DNA of 14,426 nt from Acetobacteraceae bacterium (lineage in GTDB: Bacteria > Pseudomonadota > Alphaproteobacteria > Acetobacterales > Acetobacteraceae): NCBI GenBank assembly GCA_019237355.1, contig JAFAHH010000779.1, positions 1 through 14,426 on the forward strand, written 5' to 3'. Shown piece by piece: positions 6,196 to 14,011 of this stretch. The number at the start of each line of letters is the position of its first letter. The first letter of the stretch is position 1. A model generated the notes under the pieces. That model worked only from the letters and a program-made list of their open reading frames with translations. It made no database searches and had not been told where the DNA came from. The position numbers were made by a program, and so were the translations under genes.

Positions 6196-7305
6196 CTAAC
6201 ACGTCGAGAGGGCAGCGCTGGGCGTTACCGCTGCAGCCAGCCCTGCATCGAGAAAATTGAGGGTAAACGCGCCAGACTGGCCCAGAGCCAATAACCCTAG
6301 CAAGGGTAGCGCCCGGCCGGCGGGGTTCCCTTTGCTCAGGCTACGCAAGGCCGCGACGCTAGAGCATGATGACTTCAGACCGAGGTAATCATGCTCTACC
6401 GTGTTTGGTTTTAGAGCGCGATCCGTTTCCGATGATCGGGATCCCAATTCCGGCCCCCCATTTTGCGGCGCAAAATGGGACCCGGTGCTTGCGAAATGGG
6501 AACCCGCGTCCGGCTTAAGCCATCGCGCTCCAGAGCGGTTTCCACTCACGTGGAACCGCTCTAGCTCTTCGTCTGCGAGCCGATTCACCCGCTCGTGGCT
6601 GCTTGGCGCATCCACTTGAGCGGGATCGGCTCTAGGCTGGGCGCTGATGCGTCCCGGTTGTCCGGCAAGATATTGAATCGCCAGCTCAGCTCTCGCTCCT
6701 GTCGTGTGCTGGGGTGCAAGGACCAACCCCGCTGCGAAATGTGCTGCCGTAGGCCTCTTCGATCCGAGCGGCTCTGGTAGGGGCGCATCATAGACCACAA
6801 GCAGTACCGGCTCGGGCTCTTTCGCAACTTCAAGGGCGGCCTTCAGTAGGCAAGCGGCGAAAGTGTCGTCATGGCAGCTCAGGCTTGTCGTAGGCTGGTG
6901 CGAACGCGTAGCAATAGTCCAGTACCCGGCGGCTGCGTTGTGAACCGAATTATGGAACAGGGTCGGTGAGACGACCCGGTCAGGGCCGGCGAGACTCTCA
7001 AGTATGGCGTGCACGACCGGCCCATCGCCATTGGCGGTGCCGAATATCGCGCGCACCTTGCCCGGGCTCACCCCCGCCATTTCGCTTGCCTGCTGCGCGG
7101 CGGTCAGGGCGAGACGTACAGCCAAGCCGGTGCGTCGCCGCTCCGTAGCCGACAGAATCGAAGGCGGAGGCGGCGATGACTCACGAGCGACGTAATCCTG
7201 CAACCCGGCAAGAATCGGCCGGCTCGCATCCCAGCCTTCTAGGCCCGGACCCCAGACCGACATCCCAAGGATTGCGGCACGCCACTCTTTCGCCCCGTTC
7301 TGCAA
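6196..7305 (-). CDS. Beta-ketoacyl synthase-like protein (ApeC/chain-length-factor type) carrying an in-frame repeat insertion
   Basis: A 369-residue protein from TTG 7305, which is preceded by GCAGGG six nt upstream and lies 1 nt after the ketosynthase stop. TTG 7353 and ATG 7263 are alternatives. The body matches the N-terminal ketosynthase-like family found beside FabF-like enzymes in APE clusters: ILGMSVWGPGLEGW, ATERRRTGLAVRLAL, then SPTLFHNSVHNAAAGYW near residue 120, and VLLVVYDAPLPEPL. Family members serve as the partner subunit of the active ketosynthase; I see no standard Cys active-site motif. Residues about 248-315 are encoded by palindromic repeats (6361-6564). The family sequence resumes at SVAALRSLSKGNPAGRALPLL. 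Without this insert the protein would be about 301 residues. It may still be functional with an inserted loop, or it may be damaged. Confidence 0.82.
   Translation of the reverse strand: MQNGAKEWRAAILGMSVWGPGLEGWDASRPILAGLQDYVARESSPPPPSILSATERRRTGLAVRLALTAAQQASEMAGVSPGKVRAIFGTANGDGPVVHAILESLAGPDRVVSPTLFHNSVHNAAAGYWTIATRSHQPTTSLSCHDDTFAACLLKAALEVAKEPEPVLLVVYDAPLPEPLGSKRPTAAHFAAGLVLAPQHTTGARAELAIQYLAGQPGRISAQPRADPAQVDAPSSHERVNRLADEELERFHVSGNRSGARWLKPDAGSHFASTGSHFAPQNGGPELGSRSSETDRALKPNTVEHDYLGLKSSCSSVAALRSLSKGNPAGRALPLLGLLALGQSGAFTLNFLDAGLAAAVTPSAALSTC
6360..6398. repeat. Family B stem-loop inside the ketosynthase-like gene
   Basis: TAGAGCATGATGACTT pairs imperfectly with TAATCATGCTCTA. It is the left edge of a three-palindrome array that lies entirely in coding sequence. 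Confidence 0.75.
6412..6531. repeat. Long composite family A/C repeat inside the ketosynthase-like gene
   Basis: The family A halves (TAGAGCGCGATCC... and ...TTAAGCCATCGCGCTC) are separated by about 71 bp. That insert holds an 11-bp-arm palindrome at 6457-6479 (CATTTTGCG-G-CGCAAAATG core). Read in reverse complement, the insert at 4498-4586 aligns with this one along its length, including GATCGGGA-CCCAAT and CCCGGTGCT-GGGAAATG-type segments. Confidence 0.75.
6532..6562. repeat. Third stem-loop of the array
   Basis: AGAGCGGTTCCAC-type arms: AGAGCGGTTTCCAC pairs with GTGGAACCGCTCT around a short loop. It shares the AGAGCG outer arm with family B but has a different inner stem. It forms the right edge of the insertion. 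Confidence 0.7.
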
Positions 7306-7306
7306 T

Positions 7307-8482
7307 TCAGACCCTGCCAAAGACCAGGCTGCAGTTGCTGCCGCCGAACCCAAATGAATTTGAAACGACTCGCCGCACCGGCGCCATGACGTTGCGCTCG
7401 AGCACGCAACACCGAAATGCCGGGTCCCGTTCCCGCAGGTTCAGGCATCCAGGGAGCAATCCGTTGCAGATGCAAAGCATCGAAACCAGCGCCTCGAGAA
7501 TTCCAGCCGCCCCTAGCGCATGGCCAGACCAGCCCTTGGTGGAACTGCACGGGATGGCTGGGCCGAGTACCTGGGCCACAGCCCTATCCTCCGCGGCGTC
7601 ATTTGCCCGCGTACCGGTACCGTGTAGGTTGACGTAGTCGATCTGGGCAGCATCCAAGCCGGCTCGCGCCAATGCTTGGTGCATCGCGGCCGCTGCGCCG
7701 GCGCCTTCGGGGTGCGGTGCGGACATGTGATACCCGTCGCTTGTCACCCCATAACCGAGGAGAGCCAGGGAGCTTCCCTCCCGTTCGAGAAGCACGAACC
7801 CGCCCGCTTCGCCGATGGAAATGCCGTTCCGCTCAGCATCGCACGGCCGGCAGGGTCCAGGTGCGATCAGATCAAGTGATGCGAAGCCAAGCAGGGTCAT
7901 TTGGCAAAGGCTGTCCACCCCTCCGGCAACCACGGCGTCACAAATCCCCGCTTCAATGAGGAGCGAGGCTTCGATGAAGCTCATCGCGGAGGATGCGCAG
8001 GCATTGGAAATAACCAGCGCTGGCCCACGCAGCGTAAGCGCTTGGCGGACGAATTTGGCCAAAGAGAAAAGATCTTGCGTGTGAACGAAGTCGAAGTCCT
8101 CTGGCAGGGCCCCGGAGGCGGGATCGCGGGCCCGGTAGGCCTGCTCGCCTGCGTGGATGCCCGAGGTGCTCGTCCCCAGCACCACCCCGATACGTTCCGG
8201 CCCATAGATTTCGCACGCGCGGGCAACGGCATGGTCGAATCCATCGATTCGCAGCGTGAGGTCGGCGAGGCGGTTGTTACGGCAATCGAAACGCGCCCAG
8301 GCCGGGTCGAGCTGACGCGATTCAAGACCTTCCACCCGGCCGATATAGCCACCATTGGCCACGTCTTCGAAGTCACAAGGGCGAAGCCCGCTCCTCGCAG
8401 CAAAGAGCGAGCCAAGGGTGGCTTCGAGCCCCTGGCCCATCGCGCTAACCAGGCTGGCCGCGGTTATGAAAAGCGGGCGCAT
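7307..8482 (-). CDS. FabF-like beta-ketoacyl-ACP synthase (ApeO-like)
   Basis: A 391-residue condensing enzyme that extends an acyl-ACP with malonyl-ACP. The full thiolase-fold catalytic set is visible: Cys162 in SNACASSAMS, His287 in NLHGTGTRAND, Lys316 in SSTKGWSGH and His321 in GHALGAAG. The C-terminal SNSFGFGGSN signature is also present. Length is close to FabF (about 410). ATG 8482 overlaps the end of the exporter gene by 19 bp, and the next gene starts 1 nt after its stop, which suggests translational coupling. In APE systems the active ketosynthase forms a heterodimer with the chain-length-factor-like subunit, and that gene follows immediately here. Confidence 0.93.
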   Translation of the reverse strand: MRPLFITAASLVSAMGQGLEATLGSLFAARSGLRPCDFEDVANGGYIGRVEGLESRQLDPAWARFDCRNNRLADLTLRIDGFDHAVARACEIYGPERIGVVLGTSTSGIHAGEQAYRARDPASGALPEDFDFVHTQDLFSLAKFVRQALTLRGPALVISNACASSAMSFIEASLLIEAGICDAVVAGGVDSLCQMTLLGFASLDLIAPGPCRPCDAERNGISIGEAGGFVLLEREGSSLALLGYGVTSDGYHMSAPHPEGAGAAAAMHQALARAGLDAAQIDYVNLHGTGTRANDAAEDRAVAQVLGPAIPCSSTKGWSGHALGAAGILEALVSMLCICNGLLPGCLNLRERDPAFRCCVLERNVMAPVRRVVSNSFGFGGSNCSLVFGRV

Positions 8483-10809
8483 GCGGGATGCTGCCTTTCA
8501 CCGGCGAATACGAATGCAAATCCCATTGAAGCGGCGGCGCCGATCACCACCGTCATACCAATGGCCTGCAGAATGGGGGTTCGGCAAAAAGCGAGCAGCC
8601 CAAAGGTAAGCAGCGCCATGGCGTTGCAAGTGACCAAGGTGCGCAAAGTCCGGGCCCGTTCCTCCTGATCAAGCTGTGGCCGGGCAAAAAATAGCGCATA
8701 GTCGAGACCTACCCCAGCCACAAATTGCAAGGCGACGATATGCACAAGCGAAAGCCGCACGCCGAAGCTCGTGAGTACGGCGAGCGTTAGGATGGCTGCG
8801 GACAGTACCGATCCGACCACACGCGCAACCCGCCCTGTGTTCCGCAGGCCCAGGAATAGCGCGCCGAGGGCTGCGCACCCTCCGGCCGCCAGCCAGAGCC
8901 AGGCCCGGCGTAGCGCCGAGCGCACCATCCTGTTCGCCTCTTGCCGCATGTCGAGATAAATAATCCCGGCTCCGGTGAAGGCCGCTTCCACCGAAGCTGG
9001 GTCGCGCACGCCTGAGAGTGCGATGAGGCCGTACCAAGCGCCTTGGCGGGGAAACAGGAGCGCTTGCAGCCGGGCGGCCATAACCGGCGACTTTATATCA
9101 CTGACGCCCAGAGGCGGCATGGCGCGCGCTTCGGCCACGGCCTCGATGAAGGGCCCGAACGCCTCGGGGCGGAATGGGAGGCCCGATTGCGCCTCGGCGA
9201 CCCGAGCGCTGAGCACATCAGGTGGAGGCAGCACGGCCCGGCGCGCGAGCTGGGTCGCTTCACTTGGAAGATAGCGGGCGGCGATCTCTGCACCAGCGAT
9301 CGCCCCTCGTGCTTGTAACCGGTCGATCATGGGCAAAACTGCCTCTTCACGGCTGAGCACAGCTTCGGGGCTGTTTCCCTCCACGACTCCGACCTGTCCC
9401 GCATCCGGGGCGCCAATCTCGCGCCGTAATTCATTGTCCAAGGTGCGCATTGCGGCCGGGGTCGGGCTCAGGTTTTCCAGGTCCTGTTCCCAGTGAGGCC
9501 CGCCGCTTGCGACGAGAAAGACGACCGATGCCGCGAGGGGCACCAAGCCGGCCATGCGCCACTGGCGTAGCCGCTCAATCCGTAGGAGGCGCGCGGGATC
9601 TCCGGCAGAGACCGGGGCGAGATCGGCCGCCACGATGAGCGGCGCCAACACGAACCGTGTGGCCAAGGCGGCCACCGCCAGCCCCCCGGCGGAAAACAAC
9701 CCGAGCTGAGCCAGCCCCGGAAAACCCGCGAACATCATGCCCGAAAGGCCTAACACGGCGGTGGTGACGGCCAGCGCGAATGCCTTGCCAATCCGCCGAA
9801 GTGTGCCGGCCACGGCTTCTCCCTGCTTGCGATGCCCGATCAGAAGCACCGGGTAATCCACTGAAACGCCGAGCACTGTCATGCCGAAACCGAGCGCGGC
9901 CCCGTGCACGAAACCATAAGCCGCCTGGACGATAACCGCGGCGAGCGCCGTGCTGATGACAACCGGCGTTGCGATTGCAGCTATCACCAGAGGCGACCGG
10001 AAACGCCACACGAGCAGTGTTACGACGAGAATGATTGAGACAATCGAAAGCACCTGTATGTCAGACCGCATGGCATCCGCCGCCGCCCGCGCAAATGCGC
10101 CAGGTCCGGCGATCAGGAGCCGAGCCGTCCCGGGCTGTGCTTTCCGGAACGCCGCTTCGATTGCACCTTCGGCATCCTCTTGCCCGTTAATATCCATCCC
10201 CTGGGCGCGTGTCTGCAGGAGCAAAAGAGCGCGATCTCTGTCACGAGCGAACCACACCCCGCCTTCGACCCGAGGCTGGGCTGAGCCGGCCCATTCGCGT
10301 AGGAGCGCCGGGAACGCTCCGGTTGGGTCAGTCAATCCAAAGCGCTGGACGAGCGGGCTCGCTGAGGAAGTCAAGCCGTGGAAAATAGTTTTAAAATCAG
10401 CTCGTAAGGCAGGGATGCTGAACGCCTCGTCGTTGGTCGCGGGTGACAGCAAGTATCGGTGTGCGAACAAGAATGCGCCATCCGCCCCGGCCAGATCTTC
10501 CTGCCCATTACTCACGAAGACGAACCGTCCCGAACGTTCGAGATCTGAAGCGAAATCGCGGCTCAGGCGCGCGAGCTCCTGCACCGGCGCGCCTTCGATG
10601 CCGACGAGGAGCAGGCTTGTCGCCACACCGGTGCGCAGCTCCTGAAGCATAAAACGCGCCGCTTCCGTTTCGCCCGAGGGCAAGAAGTCGGCCATATCGG
10701 TGCGAACATCGAGCCGTCCCAACACGGCGGTGCATAGGAAAAGAGCGACCGCGAGCGCCAGGCCAATCGGCCAGGCCCGTACTCCCGCCCGCGTACCGGC
10801 AAAACTCAC
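8464..10809 (-). CDS. MMPL/RND-family exporter
   Basis: A 781-residue inner-membrane transporter with the two-fold RND layout. TM1 is at about 13-31. A large periplasmic domain follows (32-248), then TM2-6 (250-397), TM7 (418-436), a second periplasmic domain (437-634) and TM8-12 (636-770). The duplicated MMPL signature is visible as LGVSVDYPVLL in TM4 and AGVGLDYALFF in TM10, with the Asp residues expected for proton coupling. The start is GTG 10809, with AAGGA eight nt upstream. MMPL proteins export lipids and are regular members of APE clusters, where they are thought to move the product or its lipid carrier. It lies between the LolA-like and ketosynthase genes. Confidence 0.92.
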   Translation of the reverse strand: MSFAGTRAGVRAWPIGLALAVALFLCTAVLGRLDVRTDMADFLPSGETEAARFMLQELRTGVATSLLLVGIEGAPVQELARLSRDFASDLERSGRFVFVSNGQEDLAGADGAFLFAHRYLLSPATNDEAFSIPALRADFKTIFHGLTSSASPLVQRFGLTDPTGAFPALLREWAGSAQPRVEGGVWFARDRDRALLLLQTRAQGMDINGQEDAEGAIEAAFRKAQPGTARLLIAGPGAFARAAADAMRSDIQVLSIVSIILVVTLLVWRFRSPLVIAAIATPVVISTALAAVIVQAAYGFVHGAALGFGMTVLGVSVDYPVLLIGHRKQGEAVAGTLRRIGKAFALAVTTAVLGLSGMMFAGFPGLAQLGLFSAGGLAVAALATRFVLAPLIVAADLAPVSAGDPARLLRIERLRQWRMAGLVPLAASVVFLVASGGPHWEQDLENLSPTPAAMRTLDNELRREIGAPDAGQVGVVEGNSPEAVLSREEAVLPMIDRLQARGAIAGAEIAARYLPSEATQLARRAVLPPPDVLSARVAEAQSGLPFRPEAFGPFIEAVAEARAMPPLGVSDIKSPVMAARLQALLFPRQGAWYGLIALSGVRDPASVEAAFTGAGIIYLDMRQEANRMVRSALRRAWLWLAAGGCAALGALFLGLRNTGRVARVVGSVLSAAILTLAVLTSFGVRLSLVHIVALQFVAGVGLDYALFFARPQLDQEERARTLRTLVTCNAMALLTFGLLAFCRTPILQAIGMTVVIGAAASMGFAFVFAGERQHPACARFS

Positions 10810-10835
10810 CTATGGAGTCCTTACCACCGGGTTCT

Positions 10836-11435
10836 TCATGGAGCCGGGGTGATCGCCATGCGGTCGGCGTCGCCGTTGGGTCCCACCGTGGTAATCATCA
10901 GGATGTCCGTCCGAATACCCTCAACGGTAATGGAGCCGACGAAGCGCGCAACAGCCGCATTGACCGGGCTTAGGGTGAGCGCCCATCCATTATACCCACC
11001 CGAGAACCCAAGCTGATAGTATTGCTGCAACAGAGCTAGGTCACCGGAAAGCAAGGCCCGCACTGTATCAACGAGGGCGCGTATTTCCGGCTGCGAATGA
11101 AGGTCAAGCACCCGGGGCGGCTCGTTGCCTTCGGTGATAGTCAGGCGCTCGCCATCGGCTATTAGGCTTTCCGGCTCAGGCTGTATTGTAATCTTCTCGA
11201 GATGTGAGGGTCGGCGGTAGACCAGCACGCCGGTGCTCCGTACCGGCGCGCTCAGTGCAGCCAAGTTCTTTTCCTCAATGAAACTCGCCCGCCGCTCTTT
11301 TACTTCAGCGAGTTGATGCATTAGATCCGCGATCCGGCCAACGGTTGGCGCCGGCGACTGCGCCCCGGCGGGAGGAGGAAGGATCAGGGCGCAACACAGG
11401 ATCAGCTGAGCCCACCGCCTCTGCAGGTGCCGCAT
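10836..11435 (-). CDS. LolA-like outer-membrane lipoprotein carrier family protein
   Basis: A 199-residue periplasmic protein. The signal peptide (MRHLQRRWAQLILCCALILP, cleavage near AGA-QS, residue 25) fixes the start at ATG 11435, although the frame is open upstream. The mature part has the LolA-like pattern: ASFIEEKNLAALSAPVRSTG, then VLVYRRPSHLEKITIQPEPE, SLIADGERLTI, RVLDLHSQPEIRALVDTVRA and a C-terminal WALTLSP segment. LolA folds bind a lipid moiety in a half-barrel; APE clusters encode such a protein next to the MMPL exporter, which suggests periplasmic carriage of the polyene lipid. Its first 43 codons or so overlap the end of the acyltransferase gene by 131 bp. Confidence 0.88.
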   Translation of the reverse strand: MRHLQRRWAQLILCCALILPPPAGAQSPAPTVGRIADLMHQLAEVKERRASFIEEKNLAALSAPVRSTGVLVYRRPSHLEKITIQPEPESLIADGERLTITEGNEPPRVLDLHSQPEIRALVDTVRALLSGDLALLQQYYQLGFSGGYNGWALTLSPVNAAVARFVGSITVEGIRTDILMITTVGPNGDADRMAITPAP

Positions 11436-12327
11436 CCCGCGATTCCGCCCAAAAATCGTAAAAATTGAACCAATTGAACGGGTGGGCGCGGCATACCTGA
11501 TCGAGCCAGGTAGCGTAGCTACCGATCCAATCCCGCAAATCGGCGATGCGCTTTTCCCGGCGCAGCACGATGCGATCGGCAAATGGGTCGAAGCACACTT
11601 CATAGTGACGGGGACCAACACGAACCGCAAAGCATGTTAGAACAGGAACCCCGAGCAGGGAGGCCAGAATGATGGGCCCGGTCGGAAAAGGCGCTTGCTT
11701 GCCCAGAAAAGCGGCCTCGATGAAACGCGCGGAGCCTAGGGCGCGGTCGGCCAGAATGCCGACCACCGCACCCCGTTCCACAGCTTCCCGCACCCGCAGC
11801 ATGGCATCGACCGTCCCGATTTCGATCACCGCATCGCAAAGCCCGGGGTCGAGGCCCTCCATAAGTCGCGTTAGAGGTCCGGCATTGCTTCGGAACATCA
11901 AGGCATGGACAGGAACCGGGCAATGCCGCGCGACCTCGCGCAGCACTTGAAAACTGCCCAGATGGGCGCCAAGCAAAACGCAGCTTCTGCCCTGCCCCGC
12001 TAACTCGGCCAGATGCTCCTGGCCGACGATCTCGATACGAAATTGATGCTGCCGCCCGGCCAGCAGGAGCGCGCGGTCCAGAATAACGGAGGCAAAACTG
12101 AACAAATGCCGGAAAACCTCGGGCGCTGTCGGGCGCCTTCCTAACGCGCGTTCGAGGTATTGGTAGGAAGCTTCGCGGGCGGCACGCCCAAAGACGAAGA
12201 AATAGGCGGTGATCGGGTAAAGTAGGCACTGCGCCGGGCGCGAACCAAGGCGCAAGGTGATCCAGAGCATCACGCGCAGCAACACGGCGCTGCCGCGCTC
12301 CCGCTGCGTCGCCCAGCTTCCACTCAT
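11305..12327 (-). CDS. LpxL/HtrB-like lysophospholipid acyltransferase
   Basis: A 340-residue membrane-associated acyltransferase that would transfer an acyl or polyene chain to a lipid anchor. Near residues 20-45 there is a hydrophobic N-terminal segment. The catalytic block is LLGAHLGSFQVLRE at 118-131, followed by ALMFRSNAG, GILADRALGSARFIEAAFLG and FPTGPIILASLLGVPVLTCF, all typical of the family. The usual HX4(D/E) motif is HX4Q here: His122 and Gln127 (codon CAA at 11947-11949). The NWFNFYDFW end of the family domain is at about residue 293. It is followed by a 47-residue Arg/Ser/Ala-rich tail that overlaps the LolA-like gene. The start ATG overlaps the stop of the preceding dehydratase gene by 4 bp. 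Confidence 0.9.
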   Translation of the reverse strand: MSGSWATQRERGSAVLLRVMLWITLRLGSRPAQCLLYPITAYFFVFGRAAREASYQYLERALGRRPTAPEVFRHLFSFASVILDRALLLAGRQHQFRIEIVGQEHLAELAGQGRSCVLLGAHLGSFQVLREVARHCPVPVHALMFRSNAGPLTRLMEGLDPGLCDAVIEIGTVDAMLRVREAVERGAVVGILADRALGSARFIEAAFLGKQAPFPTGPIILASLLGVPVLTCFAVRVGPRHYEVCFDPFADRIVLRREKRIADLRDWIGSYATWLDQVCRAHPFNWFNFYDFWAESRDAAPAEAVGSADPVLRPDPSSSRRGAVAGANRWPDRGSNASTR

Positions 12328-12635
12328 AGCGGCTCCAGAGGGCTCGCAAACCGCGCGACCCCAAGGAGCACCGTTCTTTGCTCATGCGTGCCAGCGAAAC
12401 GGGCCCGTCCGCTTGGCTCCACGGAATAACTTACGAGAATTGTTTGCCCGGCAAGCACTGGTTCGATGAATTTGGCCAAGCCGATCTCGCAAGGCGCGCC
12501 AAGGTCCAGGGCAGCTCCGATCAAGGATAGCGCTTCATCCAGCAGCACAGCCCCGGGTACGACTGGGCGGCCCGGGAAATGCCCGGGCAGGCTCGGGTGA
12601 TCCGAAGAAACGGTGAAACTGCCAGCAATCGGCAA
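12324..12635 (-). CDS. ApeI-like hotdog dehydratase (FabZ-related)
   Basis: A 103-residue hotdog protein. The motif SDHPSLPGHFPGRPVVPGAV (residues 11-30) is the FabA/FabZ active-site helix entry, with His19 as the likely catalytic His and Asp33/Glu34 near the usual acid. The rest (IGLAKFIEPVLAGQTILVSY, RARFAGTHEQRTVLLGVARF) fits short ApeI proteins, which pair with ApeP to dehydrate 3-hydroxyacyl-ACP. The start is TTG 12635, with AGAGG seven nt upstream and directly after the ligase stop. There is a 4-bp ATGA overlap with the acyltransferase gene. No ATG lies near the expected N-terminus. Confidence 0.87.
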   Translation of the reverse strand: MPIAGSFTVSSDHPSLPGHFPGRPVVPGAVLLDEALSLIGAALDLGAPCEIGLAKFIEPVLAGQTILVSYSVEPSGRARFAGTHEQRTVLLGVARFASPLEPL

Positions 12636-12645
12636 AAGCTTGCCT

Positions 12646-14004
12646 CTATTCCTCGCCAGCGTGCGCTCGTAAGGCGATGAGCGCCTTCTGCGAGAGCTTG
12701 CCTATCTCGTTCCGGGGTAAGGACGGCACCTTGATCACCCGGCGGGGCAGGAATACGGGGTCGATGTGTTCGCGCAATTCATTGAGGATATCGTCAGCAG
12801 TTCGGTAGGGGGCAACGACAAACGTTAGCATCCGTGCGGTTGGCTGCTGTTCGTAATCTTCCGGAGCCACGAAGGCTCCATCCAAGACGCCCTCGATCCT
12901 GGAGAGGATACGGTTCAGCCCCGCCAGCGAGGCGCGCCTTCCGCCCAGCTTGATCATGTCTGCCGGACGACCAAGCAAGCGGAAACGCCCCTCCGGCACC
13001 GGTTCGATAACATCGTTCAGAGGGCAAGGCCTGGCGCCTTCGGCGGTTACCAGAACGCGTTCCTCATTCGCATCCAGCGTGACGCCGGGATAGAGCGTCC
13101 ATAGCGGGTCATGCGTAGTCCGCCTGCTTGCGATCGAGCCGACCTCCGTCGCTCCGAAGATTTCCCACACCGCGCTCCCCCAGCGTTGCTCCGCTAATCC
13201 CGCAAGGTCCGGCGGAAGCGGGGCGGTCGCGGAGATCACCCGCGCAATCGTGGGCGGCTCGTCCATGGTTTGCAGCAATGCACGAAGCTGCAGTGGCGTG
13301 GTTATCAAGATCCGCGGCTCGGGCACGGCCGAGAGCGCCGCCTGCACATCGGCTGGGTAAAAGGCCGGGCCACACCAGCTTGAAGCCGGCGCATGGAGCG
13401 GGAGCAACACAGTAGTCTCGAAGCCGTACATATGCTGGCCGGGCACGGTTCCAACCAGGGAGGGCGGGACCTCCGGTTCCAAGCCAAACCGCAAAGCGGC
13501 GGCGCGGCTGCGCTGGACGAGAGCGCCCCAGGTTTTCTCGTGGCCAATTGGTTCGCCCGTGCTGCCGGAGGTAAAAACGGTCGCAACAAGCTGGTCAGCC
13601 GCTAGGATGGGAAAGGTTAGGGCTGCGCCCTCCGCCGCATCCTCGAGCAGCGAAAGCCGGACGCAGCCATGGGGCAATCCGAGCGGCTGAGAGTCTTCCG
13701 AGATGGTGCAGGCACCGGGATATTGCATCGCGAGCTGACGCAACCGGCTCACGGAGCGGTCGCTGGTGAGCAACGTAACTTTGCCCGCCAGCATAGCGGC
13801 AGCAAATGATACTGAGAAATGCAGCCGGTTTTGGCACAGATTGATAAGAAAAGACGCATCCGGTAACTCGGCAGCCAGCCGTGCCGCGGCCGCGAGGAAC
13901 TTGGAAGCGGTGATGCTCGTTCCATGGCCCGCTTGTGCCGGCAGCCTGAACAAAACCTCGCCCATCGCCCGGTCGGCAATGGGAAAGCCGCCCGATCCCG
14001 CCAT
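12646..14004 (-). CDS. AMP-dependent acyl/aryl-ACP ligase (ApeH-like)
   Basis: A 452-residue adenylate-forming enzyme expected to activate a starter acid, possibly an aryl acid such as 4-hydroxybenzoate or a cinnamate, and load it on the ACP encoded just upstream. Motifs: ATVFTSGSTGEPIGHEKTWG (141-160, P-loop), EIFGATEVGS (281-290), FRLLGRPADMIKLGG (341-355) and PSLPRNEIGKLSQK near 427-440, with the C-terminal catalytic Lys436. ATG 14004, 7 nt after the ACP stop, gives the usual family length. The frame is open further upstream into the ACP gene, but the added residues are unconvincing. Substrate identity cannot be read from the sequence. Confidence 0.88.
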   Translation of the reverse strand: MAGSGGFPIADRAMGEVLFRLPAQAGHGTSITASKFLAAAARLAAELPDASFLINLCQNRLHFSVSFAAAMLAGKVTLLTSDRSVSRLRQLAMQYPGACTISEDSQPLGLPHGCVRLSLLEDAAEGAALTFPILAADQLVATVFTSGSTGEPIGHEKTWGALVQRSRAAALRFGLEPEVPPSLVGTVPGQHMYGFETTVLLPLHAPASSWCGPAFYPADVQAALSAVPEPRILITTPLQLRALLQTMDEPPTIARVISATAPLPPDLAGLAEQRWGSAVWEIFGATEVGSIASRRTTHDPLWTLYPGVTLDANEERVLVTAEGARPCPLNDVIEPVPEGRFRLLGRPADMIKLGGRRASLAGLNRILSRIEGVLDGAFVAPEDYEQQPTARMLTFVVAPYRTADDILNELREHIDPVFLPRRVIKVPSLPRNEIGKLSQKALIALRAHAGEE

Positions 14005-14011
14005 GCCGAGC

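Noticed and set aside
6196..6360. Reading the ketosynthase-like gene as a pseudogene truncated at the repeat array
   Set aside because: The frame stays open through the array, and the conserved C-terminal segment follows in the same frame, so truncation is not supported.
7901..8668. 255-residue plus-strand open frame
   Set aside because: It is antisense to the ketosynthase and exporter genes, both of which have complete family motifs.
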